From an uncultured Paenibacillaceae bacterium (lineage in GTDB: Bacteria; Bacillota; Bacilli; Paenibacillales; K13), in NCBI GenBank assembly GCA_913056365.1, contig CAJXLT010000003.1, forward strand, positions 124,001-188,000: 64,000 bases of DNA, written 5' to 3'. This document shows, one piece after another, positions 54,108-62,878 of this stretch. Made by a program: the position numbers and the translations under genes. The first letter of the stretch is position 1; each line of letters starts with the position of its first letter. The notes below the pieces were generated by a model. The model saw only the letters and a program-made list of their open reading frames with translations. It was not told the DNA's origin and did not search any database.

Positions 54108-55415
54108 ATGAAAGCGCTTATCAAATTTGTGCTTCTTACCGTTAGTTGCACGGTGATGCTGACAACGGGCGCCATTGAGGCGAGAGCGGCCGGTGCAGCG
54201 ACAGAGGAAGAGACCACAGCTTCAGACGCAGCATCAGATACAGCTCCAGATGCAGAGCAAGCCGCTGCAGATAGCGGAAGGAAGTTTCTCACTTATGTAT
54301 ATGCGTCAGAACGGGTGGAGCAGATGGCGAGCTTCCAGCAAACAACCCTTACCCTGAGTCTGGATGCGGATGTGCTGCTTGCGTTCGGTCTAATCGCAGA
54401 GGATGCAGCTGCCCAGCTGACTGAGCGCTATGAAGCGGCAGAGCAGGAAGCAGCAGCTCTGGCGGCAACAGCCGATACAACTTATGAGGCATTCATGCAT
54501 GCATTCGCCATCCGTGCTGCAACGGTGACGCAATCCGTATACGGAGAAGCAGCCCCTGCCGCTGGTGCGATGACAGATGGCGACGATGAGATGAATAGTA
54601 CAGCTTCTGCTGGAGACGCCGAAGCGGCAAGCGCAGTGCAGGCGTGGTTAGCGATAGCAGCGGAGGCAGATTCGTCTGCCTTGACACAAGCGCTGCTTGA
54701 CGAGGAGGAAGCTTGTCAGGAAGCCTCTGCATCAGCGGTCAAGCATCGAGCAGGCTTACTGGATGAGGCAGCCTACCTGTCCAGCTATGAAGCATGCCTG
54801 CAGGCTTCTATGCTCGCGATAGATGCGAAGGAAATGTATCTGGTATCGTTGCTGGATGCGTGGCAATCAGAGAACGGAACACCATTCTCACTTGCTATGT
54901 TGCTGGCATCACTAGATAGCATGGAGCAAGAAGTATTGCAGCTGCCTCCTGGAACGTTGAGCGCAGCGTGGATAGACGCATTGGAAGCGAGTGCGCGCCT
55001 GTCCATGACGAGTCTGGCAGGAAGTGTGGCGGTATCTGCTGAACTGGAGGGTGAGATCCTGTCTCCTACAGCGGTCGCATTGCCGGGAGCGACCTTCAGT
55101 CTGCTGACTCCTCCCATTCATCTGGAGTCTGGCGGCGTATTCGTTCCAATCAAGCCATACGCACAAGCACTCGGCTTCCAAGTGAATTGGATTGCGGATA
55201 GCAGCAGTATTATGCTGGAGCGGGGTCATGAAGGAATAGTGCTTCAATTGGCAAGCCGAGTCGCCATCGTGAATGACCAAGAGACCGAGCTGGATGCAGC
55301 ACCTTTCATCTGGCTGCAACAGACGTATGTGCCCTTGTCTCTGTTCAAGCAAGCGGCTGGCACCGCCGTCTATTGGCATGAACAGGATAAGCAAGGAGCC
55401 ATATTGCCGGAATAG
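54108..55415 (+). CDS. Secreted Ala-rich protein with copper-amine-oxidase-N-like C-terminus
   Basis: A 435-residue exported protein. The signal peptide (KFVLLTVSCTVMLTTGAIEA, cut likely after ARA) is followed by an Ala/Glu/Thr-rich helical region (about 30-320). The last 110 residues (PIHLESGGVFVPIKPYAQAL, GFQVNWIADSSSIMLERG, APFIWLQQTYVPLSLFKQ, GTAVYWHEQDK) match Cu_amine_oxidN1, the stalk domain widely used in Paenibacillus surface proteins without any oxidase activity. It precedes the cyclase-like receptor by 18 bases and probably shares its operon; it might be its extracellular partner. Confidence 0.8.
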   Translation: MKALIKFVLLTVSCTVMLTTGAIEARAAGAATEEETTASDAASDTAPDAEQAAADSGRKFLTYVYASERVEQMASFQQTTLTLSLDADVLLAFGLIAEDAAAQLTERYEAAEQEAAALAATADTTYEAFMHAFAIRAATVTQSVYGEAAPAAGAMTDGDDEMNSTASAGDAEAASAVQAWLAIAAEADSSALTQALLDEEEACQEASASAVKHRAGLLDEAAYLSSYEACLQASMLAIDAKEMYLVSLLDAWQSENGTPFSLAMLLASLDSMEQEVLQLPPGTLSAAWIDALEASARLSMTSLAGSVAVSAELEGEILSPTAVALPGATFSLLTPPIHLESGGVFVPIKPYAQALGFQVNWIADSSSIMLERGHEGIVLQLASRVAIVNDQETELDAAPFIWLQQTYVPLSLFKQAAGTAVYWHEQDKQGAILPE

Positions 55416-55433
55416 GACAGAGATGGGGGATGA

Positions 55434-58277
55434 ATGTTGAAAACAAAAGTAAGCCTGTTGCTGGTATTCACGATTGTTGCGGGAACGTTGCTGTTCCTGC
55501 TGCGGGATGCGTGGTCGTTGAATCCATTTCAGAACGAAGAGGCATATACGAATATTTCGCGCGCGGTGTTCGATCGTGAAGGCGCTGTCTATACGATTAC
55601 GGATTCCAGGAAGCTGCTGCGCAAGGCTAGTCCGACCGGTGAGTTGATCTATGCCATAGACAGCAGTCAACAAGCAGCGCTTGACACGATTCAATTGTTC
55701 AATCATGTAACGTCGGATGAGGCAGGCAATGCGTATGCGCTTATTACAATCTTGGATTCATATGGCTTGAAGGTGCTAGGGGAGAGAATTGTCATGGTTT
55801 CTCCTGACGGTTCTGCTGTGAACAGCTTGTATGAGACCACCTATACAGCAGCGGACAACTTGCTGCGAGTCGGTAACATTCAATTGCTTGCCGTAGATAA
55901 CGGCTCCGTCTACTTCGTCCTTCTGGATCAGGGGAACGCCTCACTGCTTAGGATCGATGCAGATGTGAATGGTACTGCGGGTACAACCGCGGCGCCTCTC
56001 GTTCCAGAGACGGTGCGAACGCTGGCAATGCCGGAGAATCGCTATCTCAATGAGGTCGCTGGATACCGGCCGGATCAACTGTTCTTCACAACGAAGCGCG
56101 GGTTGCTCTATGCTGTTGACAGCAGCAATCAAGCTGACCAGATCTATCCGCAATCAGGTGCGGAGCAGTTGAATGTTCCTGTTGGCATTATTACGAGTGA
56201 CCATACGCACGTCTACTATATCGATTACCATGACCAGGCGATTAAGCGTCTGTCAGCCAGAGAGCCGGGACTTGCAGCTGAGACGTTGCTGACGATGGAC
56301 AGGCTGGCATCCGAGTATCCAGACAGGACGTGGGCAGAATTCACAGATTTATCTATCACAAGCGGTCTCATTGCTGTCACGACAGCAGATCAGCTTGTTC
56401 GGATGAACGCGTCTGGCGAGATCGTCTCTGTACATAGCAGCTTCCATTATCCGCTTAGCGCGATGTGGTCGGCGCTTGGCTATTGGCTACTGATCGCATG
56501 CTTCAGTGGCATGGTGCTTCTCACACTCCGGTTCCTATATGTTCGTGTCATGCAGCGGAAGGTGTCCTTGCTGCTGAAGCAGCTGGCTCTCATAGTGCCG
56601 GTTGTGCTGCTGTCGATGCTGGGCTTGGCCTATTCGGTACATTTGGCATTTTCCAACGAAATGCGCGTGGATACGATGAACCAGCTAGAGCTGCTAGCCG
56701 GCAACGGGAAGAACCTCGTCGATGGAGCAAGTCTCCAACAGCTGGACTCGCCTAACGACTATATGAGCGACGGTTATCAGCAGATTCGTACTAGCATGAA
56801 CGATCTATTCGCCCAGACAGGTGAAGGACGGGACGGCTTGTACAGTACGATATACCGCTATATGAATGGCTCCTTGTACATCATCATGGACGATGATGAC
56901 AGTGTCACGATGTTCCAGCCTTTTCCCCTTAGTGAAGAGAACCTGCTCGTCTTGGAAGGCGGCGAAGTCGTGTCTGGTGAATGGGAGGATTCCACTGGAC
57001 AATGGATGTATGCGCTAGGGCCACTGTACGGTCCGCAGGGTGAAATTATCGGCATCTACGAAACAGGCAAGGATATGGTCGGCATGACGCAGAGCCAAGA
57101 GCGAATTCTGTCCAATGTATTGAAGATGATCGCTTTGATCGGCGTCGTGCTGCTAATCGTCATTTCCTTAATGTCCGTGTACATGCTGTCCTCCATTCGC
57201 AAGCTGCGCCGCAACGTCAACCTGATTGCCAGCGGGGAGTGGGATGTGGAGGTGCAGATTCGCACACGCGATGAAGTGGCAGAGCTTGGGGAGCGCTTCA
57301 ATATGATGGCCCGCTCGATTCGCCGCTACATCGAAGAGGTGACGAAGCTGAGCAATTCCTACTTCCGCTTCGTCCCACAGCAATTCCTGAAGGTGCTTGG
57401 CAAGACGAACATGACGCAGATCCAGCTCGGCGAGCAAGCAACCCGTCATATGACAATTATGGTGTGCCAGATGCGCCGGTTCGATGAGTTCTCAGGCAAG
57501 CTGACGACAGAAGAAAACTTCAAGTTCATCAACTCCTTCCTCAAGGTGTTCGGACCAATTATTCGCAAGTTCGGCGGATTTACGAGCCGGTACTTGGGAC
57601 CGGGGATGCTGACGATGTTCCCGAACGACTCCGGCGCCGCGATGAAGGCAGCCATTGCGATGCGCAGCCAGTTGGAGACATATAACGCGGGACGAGCGAA
57701 GGCGAAGTTCAAGCCGATCGATCTCGGAATCGCTGTCCATTCCGGGGATGTCATGATTGGCATCATTGGGGAAGAGCAGCGGATGGAAGGCAGTGTCGTA
57801 TCCAATCATGTGCAGCTTACACATGAGCTGGAGAAGGCCTCCGGCAAGCTTGGTGTTGCGATCCTGCTGACAGACAATACGATACGAACGGCTAAGAAAG
57901 GGGTTCCGGGCCAGTACCGGAAGCTTGGCGCCATCCAGCTGGACGAGGAACAACGCGCACTTGAGCTGTATGATCTGTATGAAGCTGATCCGCCGCATGT
58001 TCGCAAGCTGAAGCACGAGACACGTCAGCGATTCGAGGAAGCTGTCGAGCTGTTCCGCGAAGGCCGGTTTCATGATGCGCGCGAGCGGTTCGTAGACGTA
58101 GTGAAGAAGAATCGTCATGACCTTGCAGCCAAGCTCTACTTCTTCGCCTGTGACCGGTACTACAGGGAAGGGGTAGCAGATGACTGGAATCATGCGCTTC
58201 GGTTGTCATCATTCCACTTGAAGGAGGATGCTACAGATGTCACCATCACAACGAACAGCATCGCACAATCTGTATAA
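55434..58277 (+). CDS. Receptor-type class III nucleotide cyclase homologue, catalytic site degenerate
   Basis: A 947-residue membrane receptor: a signal-anchor, a beta-propeller-like external domain (about 45-330), two TMs (around WLLIACFSGMVLLTLRFLYV and LALIVPVVLLSMLGLAYSVH), a Cache-like external domain, a third TM (MIALIGVVLLIVISLMSVYM), HAMP, then a class III cyclase fold (about 665-850) and a TPR-like tail. In active enzymes two Asp bind metal; here the first motif reads MVCQMRRFDEF and the second LGPGMLTMF, so both Asp appear lost, and the VNxAxRL segment reads VSNHVQLTHEL without the Arg. It is probably a non-catalytic signalling receptor. ATG 55434 follows GGGGGA. The GNAT gene overlaps its end by 41 bases. 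Confidence 0.78.
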   Translation: MLKTKVSLLLVFTIVAGTLLFLLRDAWSLNPFQNEEAYTNISRAVFDREGAVYTITDSRKLLRKASPTGELIYAIDSSQQAALDTIQLFNHVTSDEAGNAYALITILDSYGLKVLGERIVMVSPDGSAVNSLYETTYTAADNLLRVGNIQLLAVDNGSVYFVLLDQGNASLLRIDADVNGTAGTTAAPLVPETVRTLAMPENRYLNEVAGYRPDQLFFTTKRGLLYAVDSSNQADQIYPQSGAEQLNVPVGIITSDHTHVYYIDYHDQAIKRLSAREPGLAAETLLTMDRLASEYPDRTWAEFTDLSITSGLIAVTTADQLVRMNASGEIVSVHSSFHYPLSAMWSALGYWLLIACFSGMVLLTLRFLYVRVMQRKVSLLLKQLALIVPVVLLSMLGLAYSVHLAFSNEMRVDTMNQLELLAGNGKNLVDGASLQQLDSPNDYMSDGYQQIRTSMNDLFAQTGEGRDGLYSTIYRYMNGSLYIIMDDDDSVTMFQPFPLSEENLLVLEGGEVVSGEWEDSTGQWMYALGPLYGPQGEIIGIYETGKDMVGMTQSQERILSNVLKMIALIGVVLLIVISLMSVYMLSSIRKLRRNVNLIASGEWDVEVQIRTRDEVAELGERFNMMARSIRRYIEEVTKLSNSYFRFVPQQFLKVLGKTNMTQIQLGEQATRHMTIMVCQMRRFDEFSGKLTTEENFKFINSFLKVFGPIIRKFGGFTSRYLGPGMLTMFPNDSGAAMKAAIAMRSQLETYNAGRAKAKFKPIDLGIAVHSGDVMIGIIGEEQRMEGSVVSNHVQLTHELEKASGKLGVAILLTDNTIRTAKKGVPGQYRKLGAIQLDEEQRALELYDLYEADPPHVRKLKHETRQRFEEAVELFREGRFHDARERFVDVVKKNRHDLAAKLYFFACDRYYREGVADDWNHALRLSSFHLKEDATDVTITTNSIAQSV

Positions 58278-58797
58278 AGCCGAAATCAATCCAGTCCAGA
58301 GTGCAACAGATGCAGGGAGAGTGACAGACTTCCTGCTCGGGGAGCATTGCTTCGACGACCAGCGATTCACACCAGGTGAGGTGGAGCAGCTTAGATGGCT
58401 GCCCGTGCAGAGCTTGCAGGAGAAGCACATACAATGCTGGTTCGTAGAAGAGAAGGGCGAGGTTATAGCCGCAATTATCTTCATGGAAAATGAGCATCGG
58501 AGCGGCGGGTATCGGTTGGAATATTTCGGCGTGCACCGTGGCTATCGCAGCTGCAAGCTAGGTTGGCAGCTTATTGAAGCGATGTTCCGGTACTGTGTGG
58601 CCGAGGACGGACGCTATGTGGAAACCTTCACCTGCGACCTGCCTGAATATGCGAACGCTCGCAGATTGTTCGAACGCAATGGCTTCGTCTTCATGTGCCA
58701 TATGCCCGATTACTATTATGCCGGGGAAGGCAAGCTGCTCTACATGAAGCATCTGAACGATGCGGCGCTTCGATCCGCTGACAGCGAACAGCAATAG
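58237..58797 (+). CDS. GNAT-family acetyltransferase
   Basis: A 186-residue GNAT-fold protein: VTDFLLGEHCFDDQRFTPGE, WFVEEKGEVIAAIIFMENEH (strands 2-4) and the acetyl-CoA loop region VHRGYRSCKLGWQLIEAMFR, then ARRLFERNGFVFMCHMPDYY. The loop keeps the R-x2-K/G-x-G-like pattern in a modified form (GYRSCKLGWQL). The substrate is unknown. ATG 58237 is preferred, as AAGGAGG lies nine bases upstream; the earlier ATG 58228 abuts it. The start lies inside the end of the cyclase-like gene, so the two are co-translated. Confidence 0.85.
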   Translation: MSPSQRTASHNLYKAEINPVQSATDAGRVTDFLLGEHCFDDQRFTPGEVEQLRWLPVQSLQEKHIQCWFVEEKGEVIAAIIFMENEHRSGGYRLEYFGVHRGYRSCKLGWQLIEAMFRYCVAEDGRYVETFTCDLPEYANARRLFERNGFVFMCHMPDYYYAGEGKLLYMKHLNDAALRSADSEQQ

Positions 58798-58825
58798 CGT
58801 TGAAGCGAATGTACGATACATATAG

Positions 58826-58861
58826 GAAAGGGAGGGCGATATACATGTCGCCCTCCCTTTC
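58826..58861. terminator. Bidirectional terminator between convergent genes
   Basis: GAAAGGGAGGGCGA (58826-58839) and TCGCCCTCCCTTTC (58848-58861) pair perfectly over 14 bp with an eight-base loop, between the GNAT gene and the convergent Rieske gene. Confidence 0.85.
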
Positions 58862-58872
58862 AAGTTCGTCCA

Positions 58873-60639
58873 CTATTCTTCCTCGAACAGCTCCTCGCCG
58901 TGCTGCAGCCGCCACGCAATCCATGCCACGTGCGGGATTTCCCTTGACGTAGGCGCATGCGCAGCCAAATACCGTGTTAACGCAAGCAGGATTGTTGCCC
59001 GTGCTTGCTGTGCGAACGGTGACGCATCGTCCTTCCAACGATCATACTCGATCAGCGCCGCCTCCAGCATCTGATACGTATGGAATTGACCGTCCTCCCG
59101 AAGCAGGCAATGTGCCAACGTGTTGAACAACGCATCCATATCGCCATCTTCGTCCACGTAGTGACTCACCCAATTGGCAGACTCCACAACTTGCTGCCGC
59201 TGATTCATCATATCAAGCAGCTCATCATGATTCAGACTGTAGCCCTGTTCCTTATAATAGCTCGGGTCCGGTTGCTTCGCTGCCGGAATGTTCAAGAAGC
59301 GGTCTAAGTAAATACTGACAGCCGTATGATACAACGCCCTGACCGTGTAGCGATTGCTCTCCCGGCGCAAGCTCTCATGCACAGCATGCGCATGGGTGAA
59401 CGTATGCAGAACCGCATCCCAATCAGAGAAGTCATTCTGTGTATGGAAGCGGGCAATGCGTTCGCCAGCGGCCAGCGTCAACAGCTTCGCCAATGCAGTA
59501 GGGGATACCCCATTCAACAGCTGCTCTGTAAGCTGCTGAATCGTATCCAGCGGCTTATCGCTCAGAATCTGTTGGACGAACGCCTGTCCCTGCTCCGCAT
59601 CGAGCTCGCCAGCAGCCGCATCGAAGCGGAGCTTGCTCTCGTCGTGCTCCAGCTTTGCGAACGCCTCCTTCACAGGACGGACCAGATCAATCGGATGCTG
59701 CCAGCTGTGACTCTCCTCCATACGAGACGGGTTGCGCAGCATCGGCACCAATGAAGTCAGCACACGTTCGACATGCTGCTCCTGAACGTGCTGCAAGCTC
59801 TCGAACGCCTTGTTATGGAAATCCAACGTATGACCGCCGTCTAGGTAGAAGTGATCCGTAACCGCCGCCATCATCATGCGGGAGATGTCATTCGGCTCCA
59901 TACCTTGCTGAATCGCCGTCTGCAGCACCCTGCCAGCCCCTTGCGCGTCGCGCACCTCAATGCATTGGCGGTACCACGCAATGAGCCGCGATGCAGGCAG
60001 ATTCGCATCCGGCAGCGGCTGCAGCAGGAACCGCGGCGCACTTCCCGCACAATCCGAAGCAACACTGCGCAATCCGTGGTAGAGCGCCAATATCTTATTA
60101 TAGTGATCCAGCTTCGGCGCAATATTAACCATAGCAGTTAAGATCGTCAGCCCAGAGCTCCAACCAGAAGAACGGTACGTCGTACCGAACGCAATGCCCT
60201 CCGCAGCAATTTCCTTCACATCCACACCCGCTTGCATCAACGCAACGATCGACTTGGCAATGACGATTGACAGATTTTGCTCCAGACCGTCACGCAGCCG
60301 TTGCAGATGCTTCTCCGTGCTCTTCTTACTCTTAGGAACACTGCTGACGAATATGCGATCCTGCTCGCGTTTGATCTCATAGACAGGCACATCATCCGCC
60401 CAAGGGTCCAGCGTCCCCCCGCTGCAAGCATCGAAGCGCGCGTGGTGCCAATGACACGTCAGCATCCCGTCACAGAGCGATCCCGCCTGCAAGGGGAAGC
60501 CCATATGCGGGCAGCGATTGTCAATCGCATACACCTCGCCTTCCTCGTAGAACACAGCGATCCCGCCGCGAATCAGCTTCGACCGTGTATCCTTCAACTC
60601 CGTCAACGTTCCAGCATCGATCCACTTCTCAGCAGCCAT
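58873..60639 (-). CDS. Rieske [2Fe-2S] protein with large helical C-terminal domain
   Basis: A 588-residue protein. The N-terminal 105 residues form a Rieske ferredoxin domain with CPH, sixteen residues, then CHWH (C-x-H-x16-C-x2-H), all four cluster ligands present. The remaining 480 residues are alpha-helical, with no motif I can name (TTYRSSGWSSGLTILTAMVN, SRMMMAAVTDHFYLDGGHTL). Rieske fusions with a long helical region are annotated as Rieske (2Fe-2S) proteins in Bacillales; the helical part may be a regulatory or substrate-binding module. The start at 60639 has GGAGGG six bases upstream; the ATG at 60645 touches it. The reaction is unknown. Confidence 0.8.
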   Translation of the reverse strand: MAAEKWIDAGTLTELKDTRSKLIRGGIAVFYEEGEVYAIDNRCPHMGFPLQAGSLCDGMLTCHWHHARFDACSGGTLDPWADDVPVYEIKREQDRIFVSSVPKSKKSTEKHLQRLRDGLEQNLSIVIAKSIVALMQAGVDVKEIAAEGIAFGTTYRSSGWSSGLTILTAMVNIAPKLDHYNKILALYHGLRSVASDCAGSAPRFLLQPLPDANLPASRLIAWYRQCIEVRDAQGAGRVLQTAIQQGMEPNDISRMMMAAVTDHFYLDGGHTLDFHNKAFESLQHVQEQHVERVLTSLVPMLRNPSRMEESHSWQHPIDLVRPVKEAFAKLEHDESKLRFDAAAGELDAEQGQAFVQQILSDKPLDTIQQLTEQLLNGVSPTALAKLLTLAAGERIARFHTQNDFSDWDAVLHTFTHAHAVHESLRRESNRYTVRALYHTAVSIYLDRFLNIPAAKQPDPSYYKEQGYSLNHDELLDMMNQRQQVVESANWVSHYVDEDGDMDALFNTLAHCLLREDGQFHTYQMLEAALIEYDRWKDDASPFAQQARATILLALTRYLAAHAPTSREIPHVAWIAWRLQHGEELFEEE

Positions 60640-60748
60640 ATTCATCCCTCCGTGCGGTTATTGTATGCCCTTTCAGTATAGCATGAGGAGGGTTGATGAG
60701 GGTGGGGGGGTTACCTACAACTTGAATCCTTTAGGGTTATCCAATTAC

Positions 60749-60777
60749 TTACAATTCATCACAAATTGTGCTATCAT
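60749..60777 (+). promoter_or_regulatory. Putative sigma-A promoter of the YCF48-like lipoprotein gene
   Basis: TTACAA (60749-60754), a 17-base spacer and TATCAT (60772-60777). The spacer carries most of a dyad ACAATT-N6-AAATTGT (60751-60769) that could be an operator. Confidence 0.5.
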
Positions 60778-60827
60778 TATAAAATAAATAAGGGGTTAGT
60801 GATGTATTTGTTCAAAGGGGGACTCTA

Positions 60828-61886
60828 ATGATCCGCTCACTTTTTGTAATTTGTATAATTGTAGTCGTATCTGGCTGTTCTTCTCATGTAGATACGGTTA
60901 ATGATGAACAGCCGTCGAAAGTGGACTATTTTATAATGAGTGACGAAGATGTTGGTTGGGGAATTATTGGTGGTGATCTTTATTCAGTTAATAGTAGAGG
61001 TCGTCAGTGGAATAAAACTAATTTCAAGGGCAATATGGATGAATCGATGCTATTTGTACTTGATAACAACACAGCATATATTAGTAAGTCAAATATTAGC
61101 TCAACTACTTTGTTGCATACAATGGACCAAGGGAAAACATGGCGAGAAAGTCCAGCATTAGAAGGAATAGATTCAGTCATATATTTCATTTCTGAAACTG
61201 AGGGTTGGGTTCAGACGAGTGTAGGAGCTGCCAGTATTTCTTTATTCGAATCAACGATGTTGTACAAAACGAATGATCTCATTTATTGGGAGCTTATCAA
61301 TCAAACTGATGGAAATGAAGGAAGCATTCCCGAAGAAGGTCAAAAATTAGGACTAACTCTTACCGATCAGAAAAGGGGATGGCTGAATGTTGCCGTGCAA
61401 GGTCATCCATGGATCTTACTTTCAACTGACGGTGGAACGAGTTGGTCCAAGCAACTGCTTCCTCACCAAGCAGATTCATCTTCCGGACATCAAAGATACA
61501 TCGTCGATAAGCCTATCTTTTTTGGGAATGATGCTCTTCTTTTTGTAGAGTCAACATGTCTGGACGATTCTTGCTTGATTATTTATAGTACAGAAGATTA
61601 CGGTGATACATGGAGCTACCAATCCAGTATGGTATATGGAGACTCAGATACTGTTAGCTATAGCTTTATTGACTCGAAGACTGGCTGGATTGCAATTTCT
61701 AATAGACTATATCAGACCCACGATGGTGGTCAGAATTGGGAACGTATTACAGAAGGTGAGCAAAATTTTAATCTTATACAATTTACTTCTGAATTTGATG
61801 GTTGGGCACTAATAGATCAATATTTTATGGTTACTAAAGATGGTGGAATAACTTGGAGTATGGTGGATGTTAGGATTGAGGAGTAA
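60828..61886 (+). CDS. Lipoprotein with BNR/YCF48-like beta-propeller
   Basis: A 352-residue lipoprotein: signal peptide with lipobox VSGC (MIRSLFVICIIVVVSGC), then repeated blades of the YCF48/sialidase-BNR type (GKTWRESP, GGTSWSKQLL, GDTWSYQS, GGQNWERI, GGITWSMV), each with the SxDxGxxW pattern, and TGWIAISN or DGWALI between. Such propellers act as extracellular binding scaffolds; no enzyme site is evident. AAAGGGGGA lies upstream of ATG 60828. The gene is AT-rich compared with the core. Confidence 0.85.
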   Translation: MIRSLFVICIIVVVSGCSSHVDTVNDEQPSKVDYFIMSDEDVGWGIIGGDLYSVNSRGRQWNKTNFKGNMDESMLFVLDNNTAYISKSNISSTTLLHTMDQGKTWRESPALEGIDSVIYFISETEGWVQTSVGAASISLFESTMLYKTNDLIYWELINQTDGNEGSIPEEGQKLGLTLTDQKRGWLNVAVQGHPWILLSTDGGTSWSKQLLPHQADSSSGHQRYIVDKPIFFGNDALLFVESTCLDDSCLIIYSTEDYGDTWSYQSSMVYGDSDTVSYSFIDSKTGWIAISNRLYQTHDGGQNWERITEGEQNFNLIQFTSEFDGWALIDQYFMVTKDGGITWSMVDVRIEE

Positions 61887-62062
61887 TAAAAGGATTTCAC
61901 AAGGAAATGTCGAATAATGGAATGAGCTACTCATTTGGTTCCGGCACTCTTATTCGCTTGCGCATTGTTCTAGACAGCATCTTGTCCTCACACCGTATTC
62001 AAGCGGCATCCAGTGATTAGCCGTTTCAGCTTCCGGAAGGCTGTAATCGTGAGGAGGGAAAG

Positions 62063-62392
62063 ATTGGTATAACCATTGATATGCAAACAGGAAAAAGGGT
62101 ATACCTAGATGACATAATTGACGATATGGATGACCTGAAACAGTATTTAGTAGAATATGATGGGTTAGCATCTTCAATAGATGAAAAAGAGGCAGATGAA
62201 ATTATTCGCTATAGTTCAATGTCTGAAAAAGAATATATTGAAGAAAAATTTAAGACTTACCCAAATGTATATCAATACATAAAGTCATCTCTTATGTTCA
62301 AACCTACTTTCTATATAACAGATGATCAATTAGTAATAGTACGAGGTGAAACCTATATAAGCTCTGTATACTTGGATTTTAAGCATAAATGA
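62063..62392 (+). pseudogene. 5'-truncated DUF3298-like (RsiV-type) fragment
   Basis: The frame from 62063 to 62392 encodes about 109 residues starting GITIDMQTGKRVYLDDIIDD and containing FKPTFYITDDQLVIVRGETY, which fit the C-terminal DUF3298 domain of exported RsiV-like proteins. The signal peptide and first half are missing. Upstream (61930-62060) the sequence is GC-richer and shows no matching protein, so a junction near 62060 is likely. ATG 62081 has no ribosome binding site at normal spacing; the nearest GGAGGG (62053) is 20 bases away. Confidence 0.5.
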
Positions 62393-62516
62393 AATTAGCG
62401 GCAGTATTATCCGAAATTTGTCAATAGAACTCAATACAAAAGCGGTGGAATCCTAATCTCAGTCATTCTTTCGCTTTCTTTTTGTTGAGTAGATGGAACT
62501 CAAAAAGCAAGATAAA

Positions 62517-62541
62517 TGCTGCCGGAACAAGAACGGCAGCA
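62517..62541 (-). terminator. Stem-loop downstream of small membrane gene
   Basis: TGCTGCCG (62517-62524) and CGGCAGCA (62534-62541) pair with a nine-base loop; on the minus strand the stem is followed by TTTATCTTGCTTTTT. It lies about 66 bases after the stop of the minus-strand gene ending at 62608. Confidence 0.5.
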
Positions 62542-62607
62542 CTTCTACACAGCCTTATTTGAGCTACAGGGTTGGTTTATCAATGCTCAGGTTTTAATAA
62601 TAATTAG

Positions 62608-62808
62608 TTAAAAATTAATACTACGCTCATTTATGATCGTAATAAGAAATAACATGTATAGGATTGTTAACGTAGCTATTAGACTAAATAAATATTTGTA
62701 TTTGATGCGTTCTGGACTTTGTTGCACAGTTAACTTGATTGTTTCAAAAAAAAGTTGTGTGCAAAAAAAGACTAGAATCACTAAGATGATAATATAAATA
62801 ATTAGCAT
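62608..62808 (-). CDS. Small two-helix membrane protein
   Basis: A 66-residue protein with two hydrophobic segments (LIIYIIILVILVFFCTQLFF and YLFSLIATLTILYMLFLITI) separated by a short polar loop (QQSPERIKYK). GGAGGTATAT lies directly before the Met at 62808; an upstream in-frame Met (62820) would fall within that site. Not recognised. It lies downstream of the secreted orphan gene on the same strand, with a terminator between them. Confidence 0.6.
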   Translation of the reverse strand: MLIIYIIILVILVFFCTQLFFETIKLTVQQSPERIKYKYLFSLIATLTILYMLFLITIINERSINF

Positions 62809-62841
62809 ATATACCTCCAATGTATTGTTTGATGATAATAA

Positions 62842-62867
62842 AGCTTGGGTGTATTTACACCCAAGCT
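62842..62867 (-). terminator. Intrinsic terminator of the secreted orphan gene
   Basis: AGCTTGGGTGT (62842-62852) and ACACCCAAGCT (62857-62867) form a perfect 11-bp stem with an ATTT loop, 12 bases after the minus-strand stop at 62879; TTTATTATC follows on the minus strand. Confidence 0.85.
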
Positions 62868-62878
62868 AAAACGAAAAG

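Noticed and set aside
61950-62177. Minus-strand 75-codon frame across the DUF3298 fragment junction
   Set aside because: It has no ribosome binding site and overlaps the fragment; composition suggests only local GC-richer DNA.
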